A DNA stretch of 64,000 bases from Panicum virgatum. Lineage: Eukaryota; Streptophyta; Magnoliopsida; Poales; Poaceae. The notes under the pieces were generated by a model. It did no database searches. It saw only the letters and a list, made by a program, of their open reading frames with translations, and was not told where the DNA came from. This document shows positions 1 to 10,495 of the stretch, one piece after another. The stretch is taken from positions 53,474,951-53,538,950 of the forward strand of contig NC_053138.1 in NCBI RefSeq assembly GCF_016808335.1, written 5' to 3'. A program made the position numbers and the translations under genes. Position 1 is the first letter of the stretch. Each line of letters begins with the position of its first letter.

Positions 1-1
1 A

Positions 2-511
2 CTCAAGACCCGCACCTACAACTGCTTGAAGAAGCATGGTGCCAAATGGGTTGACGAGCTTCCGTGCGTACTATGGGGGAATCAGACCACACCCAGTCGA
101 GCCACCGGGGAGACTCCATTCTTCCTGGTCTACGGGGCTGAAGCATGCCTTCCCCCAGAAATTCACCTGGGCTCTCCATGGGTCCAGGCTTTTGACGAAT
201 TCATGCAGGAGCAACAGCGGCATGACGATGTGGACTTCGTCGATGAACGAAGGTGGCAAGCAGCAATCCGAAATGCATGCTACAACCAGGCGCTCCAGCG
301 CTATCATCAACGATTCGTGCACAGTAGGGAGCTCTGGGCTGGCGACCTCGTCCTTAGACGGATCCTGAACCAAGCAGGGCTCCACAAACTCTCCCCCAGC
401 TGGGAGGTGCCCTTTAAGGTTACAGAGGTATGCCGGCCCGGATGCGTTCGCCTTGCCACAGAAGATGGAGTGCCGCTGCCCAACCCATGGAACATAGAGC
501 ATCTACAGTAA
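2..511 (+). CDS. Ty3-gypsy polyprotein, C-terminal end of integrase (partial, left edge)
   Basis: The reading frame is open from the window edge to a TAA at 509-511. The protein has the integrase-end signature of plant Ty3-gypsy elements: LPCVLWGNQTTPSRATGETPF followed by LVYGAEA, a basic helical stretch, then a GDLVLRR segment and the closing NPWNIEHLQ, which matches the usual end of Tat-lineage pol. The role in the family is joining of the cDNA to host DNA. The start is off the window, so no start codon is proposed. Together with the antisense gene and LTR that follow it defines the 3' part of a Tat-type element in + orientation. The frame is intact over the visible part. Confidence 0.85.
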   Translation, partial: LKTRTYNCLKKHGAKWVDELPCVLWGNQTTPSRATGETPFFLVYGAEACLPPEIHLGSPWVQAFDEFMQEQQRHDDVDFVDERRWQAAIRNACYNQALQRYHQRFVHSRELWAGDLVLRRILNQAGLHKLSPSWEVPFKVTEVCRPGCVRLATEDGVPLPNPWNIEHLQ

Positions 512-1994
512 GTTTTACACTTAGGCAGAGTAGGGAAATGGATTTTTCCTTTGTAATAAGATAGAATCAGCATGCGGCCCAGAGCGGTTGGGGTCCGCCC
601 CCGTAAACCCGACCTCTGGCATCCATTGCACCAACGGCTAGCATTAACACGCGGCCCAGAGCGGTAGAGGTCCGCCCTCGTAAACCCGGCCTCTTGCACC
701 CATCGCGCGAGCCATGTATATCAAGTTGCAAAGGAAAGATTTCCTCCCAGTTCTGCCTTTGTGTCAAAAATTTAATTTCGCATTCTGATTCTCGAAATTT
801 TACTTTTCTAACCCCCGCGCGGACTTCCACTCTTGTTGCTACAACTAAGATCTGTATTGAGCTGCTGGACTGCCGTACAAGTCCGGACCCTCTTGCTGCT
901 GGAGAGGGGTCTGGACCCCTAGGGACCTGCTCTAGAGAGGGGGTGCTTGTTTCCTGGGGTGGTCCGGAGTCCTGTGTAGCCGCTTAGCCGGTTCCGTACC
1001 CAAAGCCTACACACTCCACCGCCCTGTAACAAGTGCTCTAGTACCTGGAGCTGGGTAATTAGGGGCTCGAACCTCGTTCTAGCTCAAGAGTTGGCTTCCT
1101 AAGTCCTACACGGCATGTCCAGCTCCATATCTCAAAGGATCGAGTACGACAGAATGACCTCACCCACTGCTAGGAAGGGTCTGGAGCATCAGAGTCAGGT
1201 CCGGAGAAGTCGTGTTGTTTCCTGGAGTAGTCCGGAGCCCTGTGTAACGCCTTAGCCTGGTTCCGCACCATAAGCCTACACACTCCACTACTCTGTAACA
1301 TGCACTGAACTGCCTGGACCTGTGCCTCTGGAGCTCCGAAGCTCGTACTAGCCTGGGAGCCGGTCCAGAATAGGTCCCGCGGGCTTGCTACTAAGCTGTG
1401 ACTTTGAAGTGGTACACAGGTTAAGCCTTCACTGGTGGTAGTCAGCCTCAAACCAATGAGCCTACCTACTAGGGGGTCCCGGCAACCGCTTTAAGGTTTC
1501 ATGTAGATCGAGGTCTAGTCTCGGTGGTAGACAGACTCAAAACAACTAAGTTGTTTTGAGTCTATCTCCCAGGACGCCCGGAGCATTCGCTTTGACCCAG
1601 GCATCACGGATCGATTCTACATGCGTCAAGCAGCTATGTTGCAATATCATTACTACTATATAAGCGAATTTGATTCTCCTCTCTGTAGTTCTTTCGACTA
1701 CACAGGAAACAAGACGCTCGCTCGGTTTGCAAACTATGCTACACCTATGCCCAATGATGCTTGCCCAACCTCATACGGGGGGTCCGAAGTGTCTTCTACG
1801 GCTCAAGTGGCAGATAGGTCCAAACAACTGCACCTACCTGCCAGGGGACCAGGGCGCCGGGGTAATGCATACCGCAACCAGAGCAATTGACAAGCAGCTA
1901 AGTTGAAATTTTCCTCCATTTAAACTTTCAACTGTTACAGTACAATGTTTTGTTACATAACTCAAAACAACAAAGCAAAGGTACAATGAGCAGC
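512..1994 (+). repeat. Repeat-rich 3' noncoding region of the Tat element
   Basis: No credible gene lies here. Two copies of a GC-rich unit containing gcggcccagagcggt sit at 574 and 651, a 77-bp period. A second unit with the words gtccggag, tagcc and cctacacactccac occurs at about 962 and again at 1230, a 268-bp spacing. The reverse complement of both units reappears at 7930-8450, which shows that the neighbouring inverted element belongs to the same family. Such long repeat-bearing spacers between pol and the 3' LTR are common in Tat elements. Confidence 0.7.
1533..1563. repeat. Perfect 15-bp inverted repeat with 1-nt loop
   Basis: The arm agactcaaaacaact at 1533-1547 is followed by one base and its exact reverse complement at 1549-1563. 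It lies in the spacer between pol and the antisense gene. In DNA or RNA it would fold into a tight hairpin. I see no T-run or known site that gives it a function. Confidence 0.8.
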
Positions 1995-3293
1995 TTAGGA
2001 GTCTGCAGGTTCCCGCTTGAAGTAGGCGGCGACGAAGTCGACGACCTCTCGCACACTGTCCAGAGCGGCGTCCTCCGTCTCCGCCATAGGACCATCGAGC
2101 ACGGGGGTTAGCGAGATGGCCGGGTCGTGGCTCCGGAGGCATGTCAGGATGTGCTCCGCCACCATCCGGATCAGCTCACGGCCCTCGACCTCAAGCTGGC
2201 CAGCAAGGACCGGCTCCAGACGCCGGAGCCTATCCGAAGCGGAGTTCAGCACCGAAAGGGCATCAACTATCAATGCTGGCACCTCTGCCACCTGGATTGG
2301 GCTCATTCCAAATGGCACCAGCACTAAGCTCGCTTCATTCGCCCAGTCGGTGATCCGCTGGGCCCCCAGGCGCCGATCCTCCTGCAGCTTCTGGACCGCC
2401 TCCTGCACCGCCTCCTGCACCCGGGTGTCCAGAGCTGCCTTGGCCGCTTCCACCTCGCGTGACCTCTCCTCGAGCTCTGCCTTCCTCTTCTCTGCCGACT
2501 CCTTCATCTTCTTAAGGGAGTCGCACTGTATCCCAAGCTGCTTCTCCATGTTGGTGGCGTGGGACCCCTGCTTATAGAGGGACTTCCGGTCCTCCTCCAG
2601 CTCCGACTCGGCAATAGCCAGCTTGCTGGCCCTCTCCTCTAGCTGCTTCCGCCATCCGTCCAGGGTCCCAGAGAGCTCGTCCAGCTCCTGCTTACGGATC
2701 TCGAGACCCTGGCTGCGGGTCTCAAGCTCGGACCGCTGGGCAGCGAGCCGAGTCTCAATATCGGACCGCTGAGCCGCGAAGCCGACAACCTCCAGGGCAA
2801 AAGCCTCCTCCCGCTGTGCCAGGGTTTTCTCCCGATTCGATACTGCGAACTCCCGATTAAACACCTTTCGAAGGTTGGCTCGGTAGGCCTCTTGGTCGGC
2901 CTTGAGTTTGGATCGAGCTTCCGCAGCATGGGAGGCTTCAGCCTTCGTGTGTGCCTCCAGGCGGGTGTGCCAGTCGGAGAGGTGCTGGCATTCGCTCTCC
3001 AGGGAAGCCCACTCCCGCCGGAAGGCCACCTCGGCGGAGGAGGTTGCCTCCACTATCGACCGCAGGACCTGGACCAGTACCTGGGGGAGGGGAGTCGCTT
3101 TCTCCTCCGGGGGTTGGAGCTGGAGGAGCTGCCTATCAAAGACCACCTCCAGCTCCTCCTCTACTACAGGATCAGAGCTGGAGGTAGGGATTTCTGGCGC
3201 AGGCATCGGGACCTCGCTTGCCGTTGTGCTTGCCGCCGCAGCACTTGTCGCCATCGCGCTCACCGCCGCCGAATCCGGTGATGGCGCAATTGT

Positions 3294-3608
3294 CGTTGTA
3301 GCCGGGGTCTCGAGGGCCACCGCGCCGGGAGCGGACGCACCCACCGCCGCCGCATCGGGTGCGGCTGCACCAGTCACCGGCGCCTCTGCCGCTGCCACAT
3401 CGGGTGCGGCTGTGCCCATCACCGGTGCCTCCATCGCTGCCGCATCGGGTGCGGCTGCACCTGTCATCGGCGCCTCCGCCGCTGCCACATCAGGTGCCGC
3501 TGCGCCCGTCACCGGCACCTCAGCCGCCACCGCCTCGGGTGCAGCACTGCCTGGCACTGGCGCATTCGCCGCCGTTGCATCGGGCGCAGCAGCGCCTGAC
3601 GTCGGCAT
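3294..3608 (-). repeat. Seven 45-bp tandem repeats coding a 15-residue Ala-Pro unit
   Basis: Inside the last exon of the antisense gene the protein repeats a 15-residue block of the type APVTGAAAPDVAAAE about seven times with few changes. The repeat keeps the reading frame. Low-complexity Ala/Pro linkers of this kind usually differ in copy number between copies of a transposon family. It separates the N-terminal domain from the C-terminal coiled coil. Confidence 0.8.
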
Positions 3609-3889
3609 GCCCGCCGCCGCCGTGTCGGGCGCCACTGGGCTCGCGAAAGCCGCCGCACCTGCGCTCTCCATACCCGCCGTCGTACCCGCCGTTGTCGCCG
3701 AGGCCCCTGTCGCCTGGACCCCCGCTGACGGACTAGCGGCGGCGGAAGAACTGCTTGGGCGTGGAGCCCTGGCAAAACAAAGAAAAGGAGCCTTCAGCAT
3801 AAGCGGAGCACCGAGAATAAGGGGCGTGACCAGAATAACACTAACCCTGAAGCGCCGGGTATCCAGTGTACTAGGATGCCCGATGTCCG

Positions 3890-4135
3890 CTTTTGCTGCT
3901 GCTGCTGCTCTCGCGGCTGCGGCGCAGGCGCAACCGGAGGCTGCTCCTGCTGCTGCTCCCGTGGCTGCAGCGCAGGCGCAACCCGTGGCTGCTCCTGCTG
4001 CTGCGGCTGCTCCCGTGGCTGCGGCATAATCGCAACCCGGGGCTGCTCCTATTGCTGCTGCTGCCGCTCCCACGCCTGCTGCTGCCGCTGCTCCCGTGGC
4101 TGCCGCTGCTGCTGTTGCTGCTGTTGGGAGGTATC
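3890..4135 (-). repeat. CAG/CTG-rich polyglutamine low-complexity tract
   Basis: The + strand is dense in gctgct and gctcccgtggctgc blocks, giving Gln-rich and Pro-Arg-Glu-Gln stretches in the antisense gene. All frames stay open for long distances because of composition, which creates many false ORFs. A stop near 4047 breaks the N-terminal frame within this tract. Confidence 0.75.
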
Positions 4136-6012
4136 TCTCGGCGGTGATGACGGTGGCACGACAGCTCCGGAGGTCCCGCGAAGACCGGATGCCTGGGAAC
4201 TACCCTGGCCCGCGTCCTCGGCGGACCTCTGACGCTTCGCGGCGGTCTCCGTGACTGGAGTCCCGTCGCCCCTGAGTAACCTGCGACGGCCTGCATCTCT
4301 CGACGACGCGCCCAAACTGCTCCGGACCTGGCTGGGACCGCTTGTGGCGGCGCTGCCGGCCACGGCCTGCTTGCCTTTCATCGTGGGGCCGGACCCCGCA
4401 GCGCTGGGAATAGCTTGATCCCCGGGCACACCAGGGATCCGGAGCCCACGGTTCGGGTCGCCTCCGATCAGACGTGCGGCCAGCCCACCGTCATCGAGGG
4501 TCGGCAAGGTGGCCAGCACCGTGGACCTCAGGCGCGAGTCCTCGCAGATGGGGACGACGCCCTTGGGAAGGATCAAGTCCTTTGGGACGATGACTTCCCC
4601 CGTCACCGCCTTCACCAGGACCTCTAGGGCTTCCTGGGTCAGATCGCTCCCCTCTCCGCGGTGGGTCCTGCTACAGTCGTTGAGGCCGGTGAAGCTCCAA
4701 GCAAGGCGCGACCGCTGCTTCAGGGGGGCGATCCGGTGCTTGAAGAAGTCCCCGAGCACGTGCAGCGAGGTGAGGCTGCTCTCCGCCAGCGAACTGATCT
4801 TGCCCAGCACGGAGTCGAAATCCGGCGGCAGGGACGGCTTGGCCCTCCAGGATTGACGGTCGGAGGCAGGTCCCTCGGTCGGCATGACCAGGCGCTCGTT
4901 CGCGTCGGAGGTGATGACCACCCACTCCCTGCGCCACTCCTCCCACTTTCCGCCAACGAGTCCGGGGATATACGGCGTAGGGGGATCACTCCTCATCTGG
5001 AAGTAGTACCCCCCACTTCATCCTTGCTCCTTCCGGACCTCACCAGGACGAAGAAATGGCGGAAATGGATGACGCAGGGCCGCACCCCCACGAACATCTC
5101 GCACAGGTGCACGAAGATGACCATCAAGAGGATGGAGTGCGGCATGAGGTGTTGAAGCTGGAGGCCGAAATCTTCCAGCAGCAGTAGGAAGAAGGAAGAG
5201 ATCGGCAGCCCCAAGCCGGTGGAGATGTGCGAGGTGAACAGCACAAACTCCCCGGCGCGCAGGTTGCCGAGGGGAGCTGAGCCTGCTCGAATCCCCCAAC
5301 TAGTCTCTTGAGCGCTCCACCCCAGCAGGCGGCGCACTATGTTCAACTCTTCTTCAGTCTGGAAACGACGGGGATGAGCAAGAGTTGCCATCTCACTATG
5401 GAGGTGAAGCAATCTACGTGGGGGAGCAAGGGGCGAGGAAGCTCGAAGGCAAAGGGGCGCAAAGGTTGGAAGGAAGAGGGCGAATGCTGAAAAGTAACCG
5501 CGGTATGCGGCTCTTCCCTTTATAAAGCTTGACCCAACCAGCGCGTCCCGGAACCGTTGCTGCAACCCAAGCGACGCCACACACCTGGAGTTAACCGCCC
5601 AAACTATGGCAAGGGAGGCCAGGCCCACCTGTCGGGGAGGACGGGCACAAAGGTGTGAAAGGGCGGGATCTGAACCGTCGTCTGCGCATGAAGCGAGGCG
5701 GAAGCTGAGCTGACGTGCGTGCATTAAGCGCTGGCGTGACCAGGCTCTTCGGGAACTGCGCCGGTGGTAAATATCCCGTTTACTCCGGCCGCAACGATGC
5801 CGAGCATCGCGCGCGTGACTAGGTGAACCACTGTGAGTAGGACCCATAAGTCAGTAAGCCGTTGCGATGTGATGAGGCACCAAATAACCCAAAGGTTGGT
5901 CAAAGCCGGTCAAGACCCCTGCAGTAAGAGGCTTCAAGTTAAGCAGAGCCAAATCATTGTAGTGGCCCCACCTGCGGGTTCATTCCTCCCCCGAGGTGGG
6001 CCCGGGGGCCAC

Positions 6013-7089
6013 TGTTGGTACCCTGTACCAGGGATACCCACTTCTACTGCAACGGGGTAGGACTCACATAGTCATCTGTGATTAACGCCATAAGGGGCGG
6101 AGCTGCCGGGCCCCACGGGTCAGGCCCCTGCCTCACCGGGCCAATGGCCCCGGACCTGCTCCCCGCGCTGGGACGGGTCTGGTGACGCCACGTATCCCCA
6201 GAGGAGGGCGAGCTCCGAACCGACGGCCGGGGGCCCGGACCCCCCATAGGGGTCCGGGACCTCCCTGCGCCTGTCCGGACCTCCCATACGTGTAGAGCCA
6301 GCATACCGCCAGGGGAGGTCCGGAGGCTCCACGTGTCCCGCAGGTGCGGGCGCGGGTCTTCCACTGGAAGACTCGCCCCCACCGCATTTAATGCGGATGG
6401 TTGAGGCGTGCTCTGCACCCGCGGCACGCGGGGCAGCCTTTTTCAGGCCTCACTGTGGACCGCGTATTACCAAGATACACAGTGCAACTGCCTGCGCCGC
6501 ACCCGCGCAAAGCCCGTCTGCCGCATTAATTGGATACGACGGCACGACACTTTTCCATCATGCCACCTACGCCACAAGCTACACAGCCCGTCCAGCTATG
6601 TGGCAGGCGACGCCGCTGGCTACGCCAGGCGCCGTTTCGACAAGACAGCGCCTGGACACGCCGGACAGAGAATTCCGAGAGCAGGCAAGGAAATCCAGGA
6701 GAGAGATCTCCTTTGCCTGCGACACTTAATGTATGAACAGTACTTAGTTTATACTACATCGTTGGGCCCACCTGTCGGGGACCAACGACCATGTGCGCAC
6801 CTCCCTTGAGATATAAAAGGGAGGCACTCACTGTACACGACAGATGACAAGCTCTCTAGAGCACCCCAGACGCTCGCTGAACTCAGCTCTAAGCTCTTCC
6901 AAACCGAATCAATACATCACACAGTGGACATAGGGTATTACACTCCGGCGGCCCGAACCACTCTAAATTGCTGTGTTCATCGTGTTCTTGAGCGAGATCG
7001 AACTAGGACTAGCTAACCCCCGAGTACACCCCCTCTGGGCTTAGGCGGGTGCCTTCCGCCACCCGGCTGTGGTTTGCCACACCACGACA
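6013..7089 (+). mobile_element. 3' LTR of the + strand Tat element (LTR A)
   Basis: It begins TGTTGGTACCC directly after a purine-rich tract (gaggtgggcccgggggcc, 5993-6010) and ends CCACGACA, giving TG...CA ends over 1077 bp. It carries a TATA box (atataaaagg, 6811-6820) followed by sequence ending the LTR with the motif gtattacactccggcggccc, which recurs in inverted form in LTR B (9329-9679). The 5' LTR is off the window, so the target duplication cannot be checked. Confidence 0.8.
6811..6820 (+). promoter_or_regulatory. TATA box of LTR A
   Basis: The sequence atataaaagg lies about 280 bp before the LTR end. The equivalent cttttatagag (minus-strand ctctataaaag) is present in LTR B near 9597-9607, so the site is conserved between the two copies. 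It should drive retrotransposon RNA from the LTR. Confidence 0.6.
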
Positions 7090-8500
7090 TTTTTTGGCCC
7101 CCGGGCCCACCTCGGGAGAGGTACGAACCCGCGGGTGGGGCCACCACCGTGACGTGTTTCCACGCAACTTGGCTTTGTCAGTGTGCTTATGTCGAGTGCG
7201 GGTGCTCCGGACCCGTTGGAGGTCGGAACACCTGTTGCCAGGTTCTGGTACTAGTGTGTTCTCCGTAGGGCGGTGAAGGTACAGGCTTAGGGTATGGAAC
7301 CAAACTAAGCGGCTGCACGGACCTCAAACCGCTCAGGGAGCGAGCACCACTTCCCCGGACCCGGCTTCAGGCGACCGTGGCGAGCGGTCTCCGCCGGAGC
7401 GGGCCACCGGAGTGGACTTGAGCGACCGTGGCGAGCAGTCTCCACCAGAGCGGGCCACCGGAGTGGACTTGGAGCGACCGTGGCGAGCGGTATCCGCCGG
7501 AGCGGGCCACCGGAGTGGACTTGGAGCGACCGTGGTGAGCGGTCTCCGCCGGAGCGGGCCACTGGAGTGGACTTGGAGCGACCGTGGCGAGCGGCCTCCG
7601 CCGGAGCGGGCCACCGGAGTGGACTTGGAGCGACCATGGCGAGCGGCCTCCACCGGAGCGGGACACTGGAGTGGACTTGGAGCGACCGTGGCGAGCGGTC
7701 TCCGCCTGAGTGGGCCACCGGAGTGGACTTGGAGCGACCGTGGCGAGCGGTCTCCGTCGGAGCAGGCCACCGGAGTGGACTTGGAGCGACCGTGGCGAGC
7801 GGTCTCCGCCGGAGCGGGCCACCGGAGTGGACTTGGAGCGACCGTGGCGAGCGGCCTCCGCCGGAGCGGGCCACCGGAGTGTACTTGAGTCGTTGCTGCC
7901 GATCCCATGAATTATGCCACCGGACCTTGCAGTGAGGTGTAGGGAACCAGGCCTTATACTAGAAAGGAGCCCGGGACCTCTAGGGATAGCAGTCTCGGAT
8001 ACTAGGGGACTCGTAACAAGGTAGTGAAGTACGTAGGCTTAGGGTACATTACCAGGCTAAGCTACGCGGAGCTTCTCTACCCCAGGATACGGGCACCACT
8101 TCTCCGAAGCAGGTCCCTAGAGGTCCGAACTGCCTTCCAGCTAGAAGGGGTGTCCCCACCTGACCACAAGCCAGTAAGTCAATTTTGGATTGTTATCAAC
8201 AAAAGAAAAGACTCCGTACGGAAGAAAGAAAACATGCAAGCTGGATGGACAAGTGCTATCAGGTTAATGTAAAGATAGGACTGAGGAAGCAAATCTCCTT
8301 TATTGCTTGACTCGTGGTGTACATCAGAGGTCGGGATTACGAGGGCGGACCTCAACCGCTCTGGACCACTTGCTGGTGTCGCCTGTTTGTGCGATGAAGC
8401 CAGAGGTCGGGTTTACAAGGGCGGACCATTACCGCTCTGGACCACACGTAGGCACCAAATCATTACAAAGGAGAAACACACTCAATCCTATCTAGTGATA
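7090..8500 (-). mobile_element. 3' region of an inverted, internally deleted Tat element (element B)
   Basis: Reading the minus strand from 8450 leftwards repeats the order seen at 560-1080 in element A: the gcggcccagagcggt units (8320-8450), then the unit with gcctaagcctacg and ggtccctag words (8020-8130), and a second copy of it at 7262-7368. There is no pol between this region and the gag remnant at 8677, so the middle of the element is deleted. The region stops at the end of LTR A, suggesting that element A inserted into element B. No gene is visible. Confidence 0.65.
7371..7888. repeat. 52-bp minisatellite, ten tandem copies
   Basis: Copies of a GC-rich unit starting gcgaccgtggcgagcgg begin at 7371, 7422, 7474, 7526, 7578, 7630, 7682, 7734, 7786 and 7838; nine are 52 bp and the first is 51 bp. 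Copies differ by a few bases. Because 52 is not a multiple of three, all three frames on both strands read through, giving long but meaningless ORFs. The matching region of element A has no such array. Confidence 0.95.
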
Positions 8501-8676
8501 ACCTACAGCCGCTGCCCCGTAAGACGTGCACATTGCTGGCCGTAGTGGAGCTGCCACATTGGAGGTTCCTCTCAGCTGTTGAGGGCGAAGGCGCCCTGGA
8601 CGTGCCTTCACAGCATCATCCAGCATCACCTCGGGAGCTTGCGGGGCCCTTCCCAGCATAAGAACTGTTTCATGCT

Positions 8677-9327
8677 TTAGTTTGCATGAGAACAATTTCT
8701 TTGGCTTTGAATGGGAGTGGCCCTGCAGTTGTCGGCTGCCGTCGGAAGCCAGCCCGATGACTGCTCATAGTGAGTTGAATCCTGCTTGGTCCCTAGGCAC
8801 AGCGAAGGACGGGTGCTCGTTTGGACGAGTACGGAGCGTGGAAAAGGGTGGTCGTTCGCCGGCTCCACCTTGGTGCTGGCGCAGGGCCCCCGTGCCTCTC
8901 GGTGAGGCCGAGGCCTGTCTGCAGCAGCACCGAGAGAGGCCTGAGCCAGGTGAGGAAGAAGGCGATAGGCATCCTTCCCGAGCCACAACCGTCGGTTCCA
9001 GCTCCATCTTGAGAGGAAACCTTGAGCCGACGTCGTGTCGACGGAGGGGGCTCCCGGTGGTTGCTTGAGAGAAAACCTTGAGCCGACACTGGGATGGCGC
9101 AGGGCGACGCATAGCAGGCGTCGCTCTTGCGCACCACCATGCCGACTCTGAGGTGCCGTAATGGTGACGCACAGCAGGCGCCACTGTCGTGCGCCACCGC
9201 ACCGAGGATTCTGCTGCTTCGGTGTTGGGACATGCGTCGCGGGTGGCGCCGTGCCCCTCTTCATCTTCTCGTCATCGTTGCAGAGGATGAGCTCAACGCT
9301 TGCGCGTATCCCCACGGACGGCGCCAA
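8677..9327 (-). pseudogene. Degenerate gag start of Tat element B
   Basis: On the minus strand the LTR end is followed by TTTGGCGCCGTCCGTGGGG, which looks like the primer-binding site of grass Tat elements, and then by a frame encoding an acidic NDDEKMKRGTAPP-type start. The downstream protein repeats Arg-rich segments and has no capsid or zinc-knuckle motif I recognise. Several frames overlap, consistent with indels. It is a remnant, not a working gene. Confidence 0.5.
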
Positions 9328-9328
9328 A

Positions 9329-9679
9329 TGTTGTGGGGGGTTTTTAGGGTACTCATAGCCGGGTGGCGGAACGCACCCACCTAATCCCAGAGGGGGTGTA
9401 CTCGGGATTGCGCTAAGCGATTAGGCCTATCTAGCTTGGGGGCAAGAACGCAAGAACACACGAGGAAGAACGCAAGAACACACGAGGATTTAGAGTGGTT
9501 CGGGCCGCCAGAGCGTAATACCCTACGTCCACTGTGTGCCGTATAGCTCTTGTGTTCAGGATGAGTCAAGCCTCCCCTTTCTCTAATGGGCGTCTCCCTT
9601 TTATAGAGCAAGGAGGGCGCGTACACAGGTGTTGGACCCCGACAGGTGGGCCCAACATGGATGTATACTTTAGACACTA
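9329..9679 (-). mobile_element. LTR of element B, part 1 (promoter to 3' end)
   Basis: The minus strand ends CCCCCCACAACA at 9329 next to the primer-binding site, so this is the 5' LTR of an inverted element. It shares with LTR A the TATA region, the word gtattacgctctggcggccc and the segment agtacaccccctctggg. At 9679 homology stops and unrelated gypsy sequence begins; the rest of the LTR is found at 13534-14195. Confidence 0.75.
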
Positions 9680-10449
9680 ATGGAGCAGAGGCGCGGCGAG
9701 GCGGAGCGGCGCGGAGCTAGGTTTTCTTGGTGGCGGCTGCGGATGGGATGGGTTCCTGGGGTGCGGGGGGGCATATATAGGGCGGCGGCGGTGACCTGGG
9801 CGTGCGCGCCCGGGATGGAATCCTCGCCGAGATTTGCGGGTGATGGTGCGGCCGTTGCGCGGGCGCGAGGGAAGCGGAGGAAGGGGATGACCAACGGGGC
9901 CCACTGGTCAGCGGCGGTGAGCGCGCGCTGTGCGCGGGGTAGGCCGGCTGCGGGGCGCGCGGAGCTGGGTCAGCGCGTGGAGGTGGAAACAGGCGGGGCG
10001 TTGCTGGGCCGCGTGGTGGGTGCGCGGGCCAGGCTGGAGTGCGGGCTGAGGGAAGTGCGGTTGCGGGCTGGGGAAAAGGAAAAAGGGGTTGGGCCGCGGG
10101 GAAGAGTCCGGGCCGGCTGGCTTGGGCTGCTGGGCTGGTAGAGAGGAAAAGGCGGGCTGCTGAAGAGTTTGGGTTGGGTTTGTTTTCTTTTCTATTTTTC
10201 TATTTTCAAACACTAATCAAACTAAAGCCAAATGAATTCAAATTTGAATTTGAATTCACTCTAGCACTGAAACAAATAAAACAATGCTCCAGCATGATGC
10301 AACAACAAAATTAAACCTATGATAAAATTTTAATTACTTGAGGAACAAAAATTGGATTAAATGCAAGACTAAACACAGCAAACCTTAGAAATTTAAATAA
10401 AGCCAATTAAATTTATTATTAAAAGCTGGAATTTAATTTAGGGTGTTAC
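9680..10449 (-). mobile_element. LTR of a second gypsy family (element C), 3' LTR in minus orientation
   Basis: The minus strand begins TGTAACACCCTAAATTAAAT at 10449, preceded by the purine tract gtaagggggtaggattt at 10450-10466, a typical polypurine tract to 3' LTR junction. A TATA-like tatatatg is present near 9772 on the minus strand. The other end is taken as 9680 (ctgctcca on the minus strand), where homology to LTR B stops, so that boundary is inferred. The + strand 9680-10140 is very GC-rich and open in several frames without a recognisable product. Confidence 0.6.
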
Positions 10450-10495
10450 AAATCCTACCCCCTTACAGGAATCTCGTCCCGAGATTCTGGGCTGG

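Larger units (their letters stand above)
1995..5391 (-). pseudogene. Antisense accessory gene of the Tat element (Transposase_28 / 'putative gypsy type transposon' family)
   Basis: This is a long gene antisense to pol, located between pol and the 3' LTR as in Grande/RIRE2-type Tat elements. The start ATG is at 5389-5391. The first part contains the conserved block FTSHISTGLGLPISSFFLLL and LCEMFVGVRPCV that I associate with Pfam Transposase_28. At about 5012 a G-run lacks one base, so the frame shifts and continues from 4996 (MRSDPPTPYIPGL) to a stop near 4047. After a Gln-rich stretch, an intron probably ends at the ttttgccag acceptor near 3770. The last exon, to the TAG before 1995, encodes Ala-rich repeats and then a long coiled coil. 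Published work on Grande reports a nuclear protein from such an ORF; function is unknown. The frameshift, and a stop before the intron, suggest decay. Confidence 0.75.

Noticed and set aside
2902..4232. + strand ORFs of up to 375 residues rich in Ala, Cys or Leu
   Set aside because: They are shadows of the antisense accessory gene's repeat and polyQ tracts.
7371..7888. CRISPR-like array
   Set aside because: The units are contiguous with no unique spacers and the context is a plant retrotransposon.
7305..7935. Long overlapping ORFs on both strands (150-190 residues)
   Set aside because: They are products of the 52-bp tandem repeat, which is open in all frames because 52 is not divisible by three; no protein family is recognisable.
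9680..10141. 153-residue Arg/Ala-rich + strand ORF
   Set aside because: It lies in the GC-rich end of an LTR read in the opposite direction and has no recognisable domain.
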